Below, piece by piece: positions 27,301 through 35,584 of a DNA stretch of 54,588 nucleotides (positions are counted from its first letter, which is position 1; each line of letters begins with the position of its first letter). The notes beneath the pieces are model-generated. The model saw only the letters and a program-made list of their open reading frames with translations, had not been told where the DNA came from and made no database searches. This DNA is from Sphingobacterium sp. JB170. GTDB taxonomy: Bacteria > Bacteroidota > Bacteroidia > Sphingobacteriales > Sphingobacteriaceae. The translations under genes and the position numbers were made by a program. The stretch spans positions 1 to 54,588 of the forward strand of contig NZ_FUKU01000016.1 of the NCBI RefSeq assembly GCF_900163865.1, written 5' to 3'.

Positions 27301-30300
27301 TGATGCTTCGAGTCGTTTCCCCTGTATTCCATAGGTAGGTACCATCATTGATAACAGAAAGCACAAGACTATCACCTTCACAAAATTCAGTCTCCCCTAA
27401 TTGAGAGACAGCTATTTTGGTGTTTGGGTTCACCGTGACGTTAATAGGTTCGGAAGCTCTCTCACATTCTCCATTGCTGATATAAGCAATATAATTTCCA
27501 GAGTTTTTTACCGTGATACTTTTGGTTGTCTCCCCGTTACTCCAACGGTAAGAAGAACCCGATTCATTAATGGTTAAAACAATGCTGTCTCCCTGACAAA
27601 TTGTAGTCTCATTATCAATCGAAATAGTCGGTTTTGCTATTGGAAGGACATTGATGGCCAATGGCTCCGAAGTTCGAGAGCAATCATTTCCATTTTGAGA
27701 TGTAACAAAATAATTTCCACTTGTGGATACTGTAGCCTGTCTTCCTTCGGTACCGTCAGACCACAAATAGGTAGCGTTAGGCTGTGGATTGGTTACCTGT
27801 AGCGTGACGGTCTGACCTTCGCAGATCGTTTCGCTTCCCATCGCCTCAATGATCGGTTTAACGTTTGGAACTACTTCGGTTACAATTTCATCCGATATTC
27901 GCTCACAATTCCCTTTTTTGAGTACTGCATAATAATTCCCCTCTTCTGTTACAGTAATTGAAGTACCTATCTCGCCATTGCTCCACCTTATTTCATCTGC
28001 ACCAGTAGGATTGGTAACGGTAAGGGTCACTGATCCACCTTCACAGAAAGTTGGAGAACTACTAAGAGAGATTTCAGGTTTTTGGATAGGATTTACAGAA
28101 ATACTGATTGCATCAGAATTTCGCATACAACTTCCCTCGCTAGATGAAATCACATAATAATTGCCCGTGGCTGAAACTTCTGTCTGTAGTCCCGTTTCTC
28201 CATTAGACCATGTATAAGTTGTGTTCGGTTGTGGATTGGAAACCTGTAATGTAACGGTTTCGCCCTGACAAATTTCTGTCGCTCCCAAAGCTTCAATTGT
28301 TGGCTTTGGATTCGGGAAAACGGTAACATCAATATATTCCGAAGTCCGTTGGCAATTGTTCTTGCTGATCGTTGCATAGTAGCGACCACTATTTGTAACG
28401 GTGATACTTCGGGTGGTCTCTCCGTTGCTCCAAACAATATCGTCTTGATCACTTGCATTAGTCACGGTAAGGGTCACTGATCCCCCTTCGCAAAATTCAG
28501 TAATACCATTGGCCATGATTTCGGGCGTTTGGATTGGATTGACCACAACCGGAATAGACGTAGAATTTGAAGAGCAAAATTCGTTCTCGGCAATAACATA
28601 ATACTGCCCGGTCGAACTGGCCTCCATTTCTAATCCCGTTTCTCCATTAGACCATGTATAGGTTGTATTAGGCTGTGGGTTGGTTACTTGTAGTTTTACC
28701 GTTTCACCTTCACAAATAACAGAATCCCCCAGTGCTTGGATGGTAGGGGTTACGTTCGGGTGAACTGTAACGTCAATCTGCTCAGATGTATTACTACAAT
28801 CATCCCTAAAAACAGTCACGTAATACGTTCCGCTCTCTGTTACGGTAATGTTATTGGTCGAATCTCCATTGCTCCAAACTACGCCTGTAGAACCTTGTGT
28901 ATTCGTTACGGTAAGTTTAACATTTCCGCCATCGCAGAACTCAAGTGCCCCACTGGCCGAAACTTCGGGTTTTGGATTGGGTTTGGTTTCAATGATAATA
29001 GGTTCAGAAATTCGCTCACACCCGTTCGTGTTTCGGGCTGTAACCGTATAAATTCCTGCTTCGGTAACCGTGATGGTCTGCCCCGTCTCTCCATTACTCC
29101 ACAGATAAGACGATGCAATCTGGCCATTAGGAAGAGAGGCTGTAAGTTGCACGGATTCTCCTTCACAAAATTCTGTCTCGCCTGTCGGTGTAATCGTAGG
29201 TATTGGATTGGGGTTTACTGTAATGGTAATTGGATCAGATGTATTGTGACATCCATTGGGATATACGACAGTCACTTTGTAAGTTCCTGCTTCTGTAGCG
29301 TAAAATGCTTGCTGATCTCCGACAATATCACCGTCCTCATTTTCCCAAATGTAGGCGTCCCCAATAGCGTTAGTAACCAAAATAGCGTTTTCTCCATCAC
29401 AAATATTATTGCCACCCGACTGGTTTTGAATAGTCGGTTTTGGAGCCTCATTCATCGTTACTTTAGTCGAAGTAGAAACAGTTTCGCAAAAACCATTGGA
29501 AACCGTAACAGTTCCCTCCCAAGTATTGTCAATTGTGATGGTTCTTGACGTTTCACCACTACTCCATCTATACGTATAAGTTTCTCCATTTGGAGCTTCG
29601 GGAGCGGAAAGCCTAACGGTTTGGTCTTCACAAAACGAAAGCGACCCATCAGCTATTGAAGTTGTGATTTCAGCCGAAGGAAGATTAACAATAACTAGAT
29701 CAATAGTTTTTGTAAAATCACCATTAGCATAGGATTTTGATGCCCTAATTTTATAATTTCCTGCTTCAAGATCATTTAGATTAACAGTACTCGAGCTTGA
29801 TACTGCGTTATTGTCCGAATCCAATATTTCAAAAGAAACATTGTTCTGATCCGTAAAATAATCATAAAGATCAATTTGCTGATCTTCTCTGCAAAATTTC
29901 AAATATGTTCCTTCAAGCAGATTTGTAAAATCAGCCTCTACCGAGTTGATCGTAAATTCTTCAAATTGATGGGTCGTTCCATCATACTTGCCTTCAAAAA
30001 AATCTCCTGCCGTTGGTGTATAGTTTGCGCAAAACCCATTTGTACTTTGACGAACGAAATGGTGGCGAAAAATACGAGCTAATTGCTTAATATTATAGGT
30101 CATTCCTGCTTGGGGTGTAACCGTTACAGCAGGGGTTTGGTTTCCTGAATTGACACTATAGAAAAACTCCAAATAGTGCTCGTCCATTCTAGGGTAACTG
30201 CTTGGGATACCGTACCAATCAAAAACTTTTGCAATTGGATATTGATGCAGATTAACGGTCGGCCCTACTCCATTCGTGTAATAGATTTCCAACACTTTAT

Positions 30301-30568
30301 TACTGCCATCTGAATCAAAGTAAGCTGGCGCCAAGAAATTTACTGTTGCCGTTTCCCAAGAAAATTGAACACGAATTTTTTTATCGTATATTTTTAACGG
30401 GGAAGTGTTACTGGATTGTATTAACGGATTAATAATCGAAGGAAGATATTCCGTGTAACCTTTGGTCTGCGTATTTCGTCCACTGTAACATGGGCCTTGT
30501 TGCGCCTTCACTAAATGGGTCAGCAACAAACTAAAGATAACAAGTAAATAAAGTGTTGGTTTTTTCAT
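24377..30568 (-). CDS. Giant Ig-repeat adhesin with T9SS type A sorting domain
   Basis: This 2063-residue secreted protein has a signal peptide (MKKPTLYLLVIFSLLLTHLVKAQ) and a unique N-terminal domain of about 300 residues. About 18 tandem Ig-like repeats of 70-80 residues follow, then three more divergent repeats, a PKD domain (YDFGDGFRSTERNPLHYYNKAG) and a final type A T9SS sorting domain (YPNPIKVGEQALVRVF, GTPIFEQYLNLATG). Each repeat has a cysteine near FCEGDSV and a second near FGCERSSE, likely one disulfide per module, with SYRWSNGETTKSITV between. Such proteins act as cell-surface adhesins, SprB being the best-known analogue. It is the second gene of a nine-gene operon that also codes for part of an export apparatus. 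Confidence 0.85.
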   Translation of the reverse strand: MKKPTLYLLVIFSLLLTHLVKAQQGPCYSGRNTQTKGYTEYLPSIINPLIQSSNTSPLKIYDKKIRVQFSWETATVNFLAPAYFDSDGSNKVLEIYYTNGVGPTVNLHQYPIAKVFDWYGIPSSYPRMDEHYLEFFYSVNSGNQTPAVTVTPQAGMTYNIKQLARIFRHHFVRQSTNGFCANYTPTAGDFFEGKYDGTTHQFEEFTINSVEADFTNLLEGTYLKFCREDQQIDLYDYFTDQNNVSFEILDSDNNAVSSSSTVNLNDLEAGNYKIRASKSYANGDFTKTIDLVIVNLPSAEITTSIADGSLSFCEDQTVRLSAPEAPNGETYTYRWSSGETSRTITIDNTWEGTVTVSNGFCETVSTSTKVTMNEAPKPTIQNQSGGNNICDGENAILVTNAIGDAYIWENEDGDIVGDQQAFYATEAGTYKVTVVYPNGCHNTSDPITITVNPNPIPTITPTGETEFCEGESVQLTASLPNGQIASSYLWSNGETGQTITVTEAGIYTVTARNTNGCERISEPIIIETKPNPKPEVSASGALEFCDGGNVKLTVTNTQGSTGVVWSNGDSTNNITVTESGTYYVTVFRDDCSNTSEQIDVTVHPNVTPTIQALGDSVICEGETVKLQVTNPQPNTTYTWSNGETGLEMEASSTGQYYVIAENEFCSSNSTSIPVVVNPIQTPEIMANGITEFCEGGSVTLTVTNASDQDDIVWSNGETTRSITVTNSGRYYATISKNNCQRTSEYIDVTVFPNPKPTIEALGATEICQGETVTLQVSNPQPNTTYTWSNGETGLQTEVSATGNYYVISSSEGSCMRNSDAISISVNPIQKPEISLSSSPTFCEGGSVTLTVTNPTGADEIRWSNGEIGTSITVTEEGNYYAVLKKGNCERISDEIVTEVVPNVKPIIEAMGSETICEGQTVTLQVTNPQPNATYLWSDGTEGRQATVSTSGNYFVTSQNGNDCSRTSEPLAINVLPIAKPTISIDNETTICQGDSIVLTINESGSSYRWSNGETTKSITVKNSGNYIAYISNGECERASEPINVTVNPNTKIAVSQLGETEFCEGDSLVLSVINDGTYLWNTGETTRSIKITKSGSYSVMVTNDFDCISESEVYDVTVHPLSKPTINITGQTTLCEGDSVVLTINETADSYRWSNGETTKSITVESSGTYTAYIGNEFGCERSSEPISVTVNPNPTPQINIGGKTEFCETDSVRLYVTPIAGMTYTWSNGETGSSITVKNSGEYYVSSTNESGCISISETVNVTVHPLPKPTIQTSGVTEFCEGDSVVLTINETADSYRWSNGETTKSITVESSGTYTAYIGNEFGCERSSEPISVTVNPNPTPQINIGGQTEFCETDSVRLYVTPIAGMTYTWSNGETGSSITVKNSGNYYVSSTNQTGCISISETVNVTVHPLPKPTLHISGETTFCEGDSIVLTINETADSYRWSNGETTKSITVKTGASYIGYITNEFGCERASDPVDVTVHPNPKPTISYASLVACEGDSVKLTASNGESYLWSNGETTKDIYVKYPSSYSVIVTNENGCSNVSDTVAVDILPNDVPTITSSNGTNLCEGESTTLTASKGAFYLWNTGETTQSIEATKGGKYWVTVTNDNGCSRTSTEHELIVHSPLELNRIPDQQICINGGKLNLDEINTNELGGVYEGEGVTYNTFDPNQVGEGVYKITYTFTTEFGCISSTEFTIEVVPIEVLEVGEDIEVCLNADDILLQVEGLPVGVTFEGNGVTGNLFKPEDAGVGIHEILYTYSNNFGCISTARRIITVTPVPTAPEVSGNNPTCNNNAITLLATSSILDNSPITYNWYREGEEEPFDTGQQIRYIVTKNEKIYVEAISNKGCPSERTEVVITSYTPEVRLTASATTIAQGSSVQFTLQDLPTSNPSVRWEYDFGDGFRSTERNPLHYYNKAGVYTVRVKAYSEQDCFVEIIEIDFIVVEENPIVIDPPITGEEPIEDTNPFYKTIVYPNPIKVGEQALVRVFNNKSGSAKATLQVYTISGTPIFEQYLNLATGQNEIPVENLDRLMANTYYLFVVKFDDGRAETIKVLIL
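26321..27202. repeat. Recent 441-bp tandem duplication within the adhesin gene
   Basis: Bases 26321-26761 and 26762-27202 are almost identical, a period of 441 bases or 147 codons covering two Ig modules. The other modules share protein sequence but have drifted in DNA. The unit is therefore a recent in-frame expansion and probably variable in length between strains. Confidence 0.85.
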
Positions 30569-30573
30569 TCTTA

Positions 30574-31164
30574 TTAGTTGTCTAGTGCTCTATATGTGAA
30601 CTCTTTTAAAATCGTGAACTTGCCATCGGCATCATTAAAATCACCTGCATAAACTGTAAAATAGTTGCTCGTACCATCAATTAATTTTAAAACTCCTTTA
30701 AAGCTTTCAAAGGGTTCATTATTCTTAGTATCGATAAAATTCATTACCACTTTGTAATCCGAATATTCAGACTTACTTAAGGAAAGAATGCCGATTCCTT
30801 GATACACCCCACAATCTTCGCCTCCCTCAATTTCCTTTAAGTGGTAATTTCTCGTATCAGATTGATTTTCTTTAGCCTTAATGGTAATGGTTCTATAGTT
30901 TGCGCAGTCGTCGACACCAAGAGTTTCTGTGGTACTGCCATCCTCGTTGTGGACTATTAAAGAAGACATAACGTAGGTTTTATTTTCCCACTTCGAAAGT
31001 TCTTCATCAACTGCTTTCACCTGGTCTTCATAGGATTTCTTTAGAAAATCTTCAATGATTTCCTTTTCTGTTGGTTTGGGATCATCTTTACTACACCCAG
31101 TAAGAGTGAATAACGATACTGCTAAACAAACAATTGCTGATTTGATAATGTGTAAATTGCTCAT
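30574..31164 (-). CDS. Lipoprotein of unknown function, first gene of the adhesin operon
   Basis: The 196-residue lipoprotein (lipobox cysteine in TLTGCSKDD) has an acidic helical linker (EKEIIEDFLKKSYEDQVKAVDEEL) and a beta-rich C-terminal part containing two cysteines (DDCANY, EDCGVY). I do not recognise a family. It precedes the adhesin gene by five bases and follows the operon promoter, so it is almost certainly co-expressed with it. Confidence 0.6.
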   Translation of the reverse strand: MSNLHIIKSAIVCLAVSLFTLTGCSKDDPKPTEKEIIEDFLKKSYEDQVKAVDEELSKWENKTYVMSSLIVHNEDGSTTETLGVDDCANYRTITIKAKENQSDTRNYHLKEIEGGEDCGVYQGIGILSLSKSEYSDYKVVMNFIDTKNNEPFESFKGVLKLIDGTSNYFTVYAGDFNDADGKFTILKEFTYRALDN

Positions 31165-31217
31165 AATAATGTATTTAGTTAAGGATTTAATTAATTCGGT
31201 GATTACTCATTCCATAA

Positions 31218-31259
31218 ATTAATCATTATCATACCCAAATATATGGAATATATCGATAT
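31218..31259 (-). promoter_or_regulatory. Promoter of the adhesin/T9SS operon
   Basis: On the minus strand TATATTTG (31236-31243) is a perfect -7 element, directly preceded by ATATCGATATATTCCA (31244-31259). The same combination occurs before the SprT-like gene and the gene at 49229. There is no convincing -33 TTG, which suggests activator dependence. Just downstream, minus-strand TGATAATGATTAAT (31218-31231) resembles half of a Fur box, so iron control is possible. Confidence 0.5.
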
Positions 31260-31293
31260 AATAATAAAATAATATGAAATATTTCGATATTTA

Positions 31294-32124
31294 CTATTCA
31301 ATAATCTTCGCTGATAGGATATGACGTGACTGCAATTTGACAGCTAGATTACGGCTACCGTCCTTCTCTACGATCTGAATATCGAATACTTTATCATTTG
31401 ATATCGTAAACGGGTCAAAACAGACAAGAACGTTTTTCAATTCTTGGTTTGCTAAAATTTCTTTAGGTAAATTCTTACTATGGATTGGTTGTAAATAAAC
31501 ATCTTGTGCGGTGGTCGCTCTCTTTCTCTTCCTTCGTGGCTGTACGCTGAACATTAGGGCGTCGACCTTATAGTCAATGGATGATCGGTTATTCAAAACT
31601 AAATTAAAGTAAATGTTTCCTTTATAAACGTATATTCCTGATACGGCAAGTCCCATTCTATACTCAAAAACCGATTGGGAGACTTTCGGTGACTCAGTAG
31701 CAATCTTTTGCTCGACATAATCAAAATCTTTGAGTAAATCGGCCTGTTGTTTTTCCTCTTTAAATTCTTCCTGATCCATTAATAAAGGAGCTCCGTCAGT
31801 TGTCAAAATATGATTTAAAACTTTCGGATCAGGATTGTATTTAACAATAAAAGAGTAATACTCGCCCTTCTTAGTTATGATAGTGACATTAGTTTCAGCA
31901 AAAGCTTCAACAGCACCTTTAAGCTTCACAATGTTCGGTTTGGCCGTAATTTCGAAAAGTAGGTCTTCAGATCCTACATCAAAAAAATCAACTTCTGATC
32001 CGAAGACAATAAAAGTTGTCTTGTCATAACCGACCTCAATGTTGCGGGTTACAACATTTTTTTCGTCTTGAGCATGAGCTGTCAAAACGAATAAGAAAGG
32101 AATAAAAAAGTAAATATATTTCAT
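31294..32124 (-). CDS. traN: Conjugative transfer protein TraN (DUF4138)
   Basis: The 276-residue exported protein (signal peptide MKYIYFFIPFLFVLTAHAQ) has the CTnDOT TraN layout. IEVGYDKTTFIVFGSEVDFFDVGS comes early, a KIATESPKVSQSVFEYRMGLAVSGIYVYKGNIYF segment lies centrally, and LPKEILANQELKNVLVCFDPF is near the end. TraN is thought to form the VirB9-like outer part of the transfer channel. The ATG at 32124 gives the signal peptide, so upstream in-frame codons were rejected. It is separated from traM by the R2-R1 repeat and a palindrome. Confidence 0.85.
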   Translation of the reverse strand: MKYIYFFIPFLFVLTAHAQDEKNVVTRNIEVGYDKTTFIVFGSEVDFFDVGSEDLLFEITAKPNIVKLKGAVEAFAETNVTIITKKGEYYSFIVKYNPDPKVLNHILTTDGAPLLMDQEEFKEEKQQADLLKDFDYVEQKIATESPKVSQSVFEYRMGLAVSGIYVYKGNIYFNLVLNNRSSIDYKVDALMFSVQPRRKRKRATTAQDVYLQPIHSKNLPKEILANQELKNVLVCFDPFTISNDKVFDIQIVEKDGSRNLAVKLQSRHILSAKIIE

Positions 32125-32139
32125 AATATAATTTAATGC

Positions 32140-32153
32140 GTAGTGTACACTAC
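32140..32153. promoter_or_regulatory. Palindrome GTAGTGTACACTAC before traN
   Basis: A perfect 14-bp palindrome 16 bases upstream of the traN start. The same sequence occurs upstream of parA (42587-42600), over the SprT-like promoter (48461-48474) and inside the gene at 16287 (17628-17641). Confidence 0.6.
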
Positions 32154-32175
32154 AATTAAAGACAATCTCCTTTTT

Positions 32176-32487
32176 CCATAAACAGCCCGACCGAAGGGAG
32201 CTGTCTGCCGAAGGAGACAAGCCACAAAATGCGTACAGGAAAAATAGGGCTATCCCGTATCCAATAATGGAAAAGATTGCCCGTTTAATCCCGCTTATAC
32301 GCGAGTGGATTTATTTTCATCAAACGTCCAAAGAACAAATCATCACCTTATGTCGTGATCTAGCGCAGCTCGTGCCGGTGCATAGACCAAAGTGATAGCA
32401 CTTTTAAAACAGATCCGGAGCTGCAGCACCATATAATGATAGCACTTTCAGAAACCGGTGCCCTGGAACAACCAAGATTTTGATAGC
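32176..32487. repeat. Dispersed repeat unit R2-R1, copy B
   Basis: R2 (about 54 bases, 32176-32229) contains CCGACCGAAGGGAGC and GTCTGCCGAAGGAGAC, the second able to form a hairpin with GTCT/AGAC arms. After a weakly conserved 82-base middle, R1 runs 32312-32487 and ends TTTTGATAGCAT just before the traM stop. The distance from R2 to R1 is the same as in copy D. R1 here is shortened compared with A, C and D. A 42-codon frame (32271-32396, plus strand) is open in this copy only. Confidence 0.8.
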
Positions 32488-32488
32488 A

Positions 32489-33541
32489 TTATTTGAGGAT
32501 CAATTTGTAATTAGCCCCCACAACTATACTAGTGGTTGTTTTTCGACGGGTTAATAAGTCTTTTGCACCACGTCCTAATGATCCAATAATAGGCAATGAA
32601 GTTACGCCAGTAGCACTTAAAATCTCTTCACCTGCTTGGCTTTTCATGTTTTCAGTGGAGTAGTCCACTTCTTGTTGTGTGACTTTTAATCCTGCCATAC
32701 CGTCGGTGGCATCATATGCGGTCAAACTAACAGGTATACTTTTTCCGCCTGATTGGATGGAAGTGACTGTAATATTTAGTCTATTTTGAGCTTTTGACAC
32801 AACACCATATGCTATACTATTCCGTGCAATTGATACCCCGTTGACTTTAGCATTATTGGTAACCCTAAGTTTAAGGCTTTCGCCCTGATCGATTAATTGG
32901 TCACCAAATACAATTACATTTACCCCACCTCCAGTAGATTTACTACTTGTAGAGCCTCCGATAAACCCTTCCCTCCTTCGTCTTTTTGGTTCGTCCTTTG
33001 GCTCAGAAATAGGGTCAGACGAATAGGTTTCAGATTGTTGTTCAGCTTCATTTTGGTGTTTAATTTCTTCGTAAGCATCAGTATATGCCTGCGTGTTGTA
33101 AAGATCGTCCTTCGTTGATTTTGTAGGAGTGTTTGATCTTGTGGGAGTATAGCTGTTATGGCCACCTCCACCACTATTATTTGAAGCACTGTTGTACCGG
33201 GGAGTTTCCTCCTCTAGAGGCGTAATATCTTCTTCTTCGATATCTTCACTGTTGGCAAATAGACTGGAACCTTCTTCTGAAATTTTGAAATTTAAGGTAT
33301 CGATTAAAGTATCCCCCTGAATATTGATTTTTGCCCGACCGACACTTTTGTTGTTGGCTTCTCTATATTTCATCATATCTTCATAGGTGAACTTCTCTTT
33401 TGGTTTAAGCTTTGGGACAGTAGATTGACTAACCTTTGTTTCAGGCGAATCATCAGCAATGAACGCCTTATAGATGATAAGAAAAAAAGCTAGAACTAAA
33501 ATGCTTATAACGCTAATGACTATTATTTTAGGTTTATTCAT
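32489..33541 (-). CDS. traM: Conjugative transfer protein TraM
   Basis: The 350-residue inner-membrane-anchored protein has one N-terminal membrane segment (IIVISVISILVLAFFLIIYK) and a long disordered acidic and polar linker. Its conserved C-terminal domain contains NVIVFGDQLIDQGESLKLRV, SIARNSIAYGVVSKAQNRLN, SLTAYDATDGMAGL and SATGVTSLPIIGSLGRGAKD. This is the TraM family of CTnDOT-like systems, likely the VirB10-type bridge across the periplasm. The start overlaps the end of traK by eight bases. Confidence 0.88.
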   Translation of the reverse strand: MNKPKIIVISVISILVLAFFLIIYKAFIADDSPETKVSQSTVPKLKPKEKFTYEDMMKYREANNKSVGRAKINIQGDTLIDTLNFKISEEGSSLFANSEDIEEEDITPLEEETPRYNSASNNSGGGGHNSYTPTRSNTPTKSTKDDLYNTQAYTDAYEEIKHQNEAEQQSETYSSDPISEPKDEPKRRRREGFIGGSTSSKSTGGGVNVIVFGDQLIDQGESLKLRVTNNAKVNGVSIARNSIAYGVVSKAQNRLNITVTSIQSGGKSIPVSLTAYDATDGMAGLKVTQQEVDYSTENMKSQAGEEILSATGVTSLPIIGSLGRGAKDLLTRRKTTTSIVVGANYKLILK

Positions 33542-34238
33542 CTTCTTCTAATTTTTTAAATTCCTGTGAATAATTTTTAAAATATAGGCCAACCTGATTT
33601 TCAGGATATTGGGCTGAAAAATTAGATATTTCACCTTCGGATATAACCAAAAAACGAACTGGTGGCTGATCATTGTCAGCCACGGTCATGATGGATTGAA
33701 AGCGAACTCTATAAGGTTCTTTTGTTACGTCAAGACCAAGCAGTTTGTCATATTTAGTTGTAAAGACTACCCCTCTAGTCAGAGCATCAGCATAAAAGTT
33801 CTGTGCTGTAAACTGGTCAAATATCCTATTGGCATCGTCAGCATTTACTAGAAATAACGCTCTTGCTTGATGCTCTTTGATCGTCAATCGGTCAAAGGTG
33901 TTTAAATAATATACCGTATTGGCGCAATGAGTCTCTACGAACGAAGTCAATAAATTTTCCTGTGTACCTAAAGTACTTGGAAGAACACTCCCATTTTGAT
34001 CAACGACCTTAACAGCATTGACTGTAGAAACATGAACAGAGACAATAACACCGATCATGACCAAACCAAAAAACACGCATAGACCGATTGCTATTTTTAT
34101 TGTATTGGATGTTGACCGTTTGGCTTCCAGTAAATCGTCGTATCCTCTTATCGTTTTTGCTACAGGTGTATCAAAACGCTTTGCATCTTCTTTTTTACCT
34201 TGTGCGATAGCACCCTTTTTAGGTGATAGTAAACTCAT
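33534..34238 (-). CDS. traK: Conjugative transfer protein TraK (VirB8/TrbF-like)
   Basis: The 234-residue protein has a short cytoplasmic tail, one membrane helix (IKIAIGLCVFFGLVMIGVIV) and a periplasmic NTF2-like domain. That domain includes LLTSFVETHCANTVYYLNTFDR and YADALTRGVVFTTKYDKLLG, and it resembles TraK of Bacteroides conjugative transposons. It is a structural part of the inner-membrane transfer complex. No traL-like gene lies between it and traM. Confidence 0.85.
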   Translation of the reverse strand: MSLLSPKKGAIAQGKKEDAKRFDTPVAKTIRGYDDLLEAKRSTSNTIKIAIGLCVFFGLVMIGVIVSVHVSTVNAVKVVDQNGSVLPSTLGTQENLLTSFVETHCANTVYYLNTFDRLTIKEHQARALFLVNADDANRIFDQFTAQNFYADALTRGVVFTTKYDKLLGLDVTKEPYRVRFQSIMTVADNDQPPVRFLVISEGEISNFSAQYPENQVGLYFKNYSQEFKKLEEDE

Positions 34239-34239
34239 T

Positions 34240-35016
34240 TTATATCAATTTGAAAACTAGATTAGCCGAAAACTTAAGTAGTGCGAATTTTAACATACAA
34301 ACTACAAAAAGGGCAAAAGTCGTAATTCCCCCATCTGTAATTAAATAAGTTTTTAAACCTTCTGCCATATTTAGTGCGATAAGAAACATCGGAATCATCA
34401 TATAACACGCTAACATATTTTTACACCAAGTAAAAAACCATGATTCTGTTTTCTCAGAAATAAGACCTACAACTGCAATTGGTGCAACTAATTCAAGCCC
34501 TAAAAGATACATGTATCTAATGGCTATAGCACCTGCAAACATGTATTGATCGATCATCGCAAATAATGGTTTGAATACTAGAATCCCAACCATATCGAGC
34601 ATATGAGTTATATCCATATTGATAATTCCCAAAATTCCCCCATTAGCCATCTTTTCGATCAATTCCTCCTCTAAAGCATCAGCGATCTTTTTAGGTCTCG
34701 TGTGTCCTAAACTGGACATGGTGGACTGTTCAATAAAAGAAAGCGCCTTTTCAATAGTAGAGATTATAACAGGTAAAGCCGAAACAACTATTAATCCGAT
34801 CAAGTAAGGATATAAAGTAGTTAGAAAGGCTTTGAAATCAATTGATCCCGTTTCGCTATCAATCATTTTAGGAAATGATGCGCCTCCTTTTGATATCATG
34901 ACTACAAGCGCAATACTTATTGCAACCATATACAGGGCAATCCCCATGTTATTGGTTTTAATTGACTGATAGACCGCCTCGATTTCGCTCCAACCATAAA
35001 ATATACTGGTATCCAT
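34240..35016 (-). CDS. traJ: Conjugative transfer protein TraJ (VirB6-like)
   Basis: The 258-residue polytopic membrane protein starts MDTSIFYGW. It shows several hydrophobic segments: IALYMVAISIALVVMIS, LYPYLIGLIVVSALPVII, YMYLLGLELVAPIAVVGLI and FALFVVCMLKFALLKF. The pattern and position fit TraJ, the VirB6-like inner-membrane subunit. The ATG at 35016, seven bases after the traI stop, is preferred over upstream in-frame codons that would overlap traI. Confidence 0.8.
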   Translation of the reverse strand: MDTSIFYGWSEIEAVYQSIKTNNMGIALYMVAISIALVVMISKGGASFPKMIDSETGSIDFKAFLTTLYPYLIGLIVVSALPVIISTIEKALSFIEQSTMSSLGHTRPKKIADALEEELIEKMANGGILGIINMDITHMLDMVGILVFKPLFAMIDQYMFAGAIAIRYMYLLGLELVAPIAVVGLISEKTESWFFTWCKNMLACYMMIPMFLIALNMAEGLKTYLITDGGITTFALFVVCMLKFALLKFSANLVFKLI

Positions 35017-35023
35017 ATAATAA

Positions 35024-35584
35024 TTATTTTCTGTCCATTGATTTATAGACACCGAGAGTTTCAAAAACAACTCGTGCACGAGCATCAATCTGCTTTAGTT
35101 CATCATCCCTTTGTTTTGTTTGTTTCCGAACCTCTAGGGCAAGCTGTAGGCGCTCTCCGTCACTCATCGACAATCCCTCTTTCATAAATGATTTTAAAAA
35201 CTCAACGTTGCTTTTGTTAGCAATCATGATATGATCTATACTTTTGGTGAATTGATTGAGCAGACGAGGATTGGTGTTTTTATGATTCCTTATATTTTGA
35301 AGTGTATTTGTTGCTCTCCCTACTAATGTGGTTTGTTCCTGAATAATTTCATTAATCATCGTAATACTGGCAAGTGTATTCGATATCTTGGTTAAAACCT
35401 CGTTAGCTTTTCTGATCTCTTTGTAGGTGTCAGAAAGGTATCTGGTTTGATTTGCTGTCTCTTGTGCAAGCTTTAACGTCTGCGTGAAATTACTTGCGTC
35501 AAAAACAGCCCATTGCGCTTGGACCTGATTACTTGCGAAGATCAGGAGCGAAGCGATTAAGCATTTTTGGATTAATTTGTTCAT
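35024..35584 (-). CDS. traI: Conjugative transfer protein TraI-like (DUF4141, VirB5-like)
   Basis: The 186-residue exported protein (signal peptide ending NQVQAQ) begins WAVFDASNFTQTLKLAQETANQ and is otherwise helical. It contains EANEVLTKISNTLASITM-like and LSMSDGERLQLALEVRKQTK segments typical of DUF4141. Such proteins act in the periplasm or at the tip of the transfer apparatus. Its start codon at 35584 lies 56 bases inside the 3' end of traG in another frame, an unusually long overlap. Confidence 0.8.
   Translation of the reverse strand: MNKLIQKCLIASLLIFASNQVQAQWAVFDASNFTQTLKLAQETANQTRYLSDTYKEIRKANEVLTKISNTLASITMINEIIQEQTTLVGRATNTLQNIRNHKNTNPRLLNQFTKSIDHIMIANKSNVEFLKSFMKEGLSMSDGERLQLALEVRKQTKQRDDELKQIDARARVVFETLGVYKSMDRK

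Noticed and set aside
28736..29548. A 270-codon plus-strand frame inside the adhesin gene
   Set aside because: Also antisense to the Ig repeats; composition is cysteine- and asparagine-rich in a way that mirrors the complementary strand, and no family is recognisable.
32271..32396. A 42-codon frame (MEKIARLIPLIREW onward) in repeat copy B
   Set aside because: Open only in this copy; the matching region of copy D has stops and copies A and C lack it.
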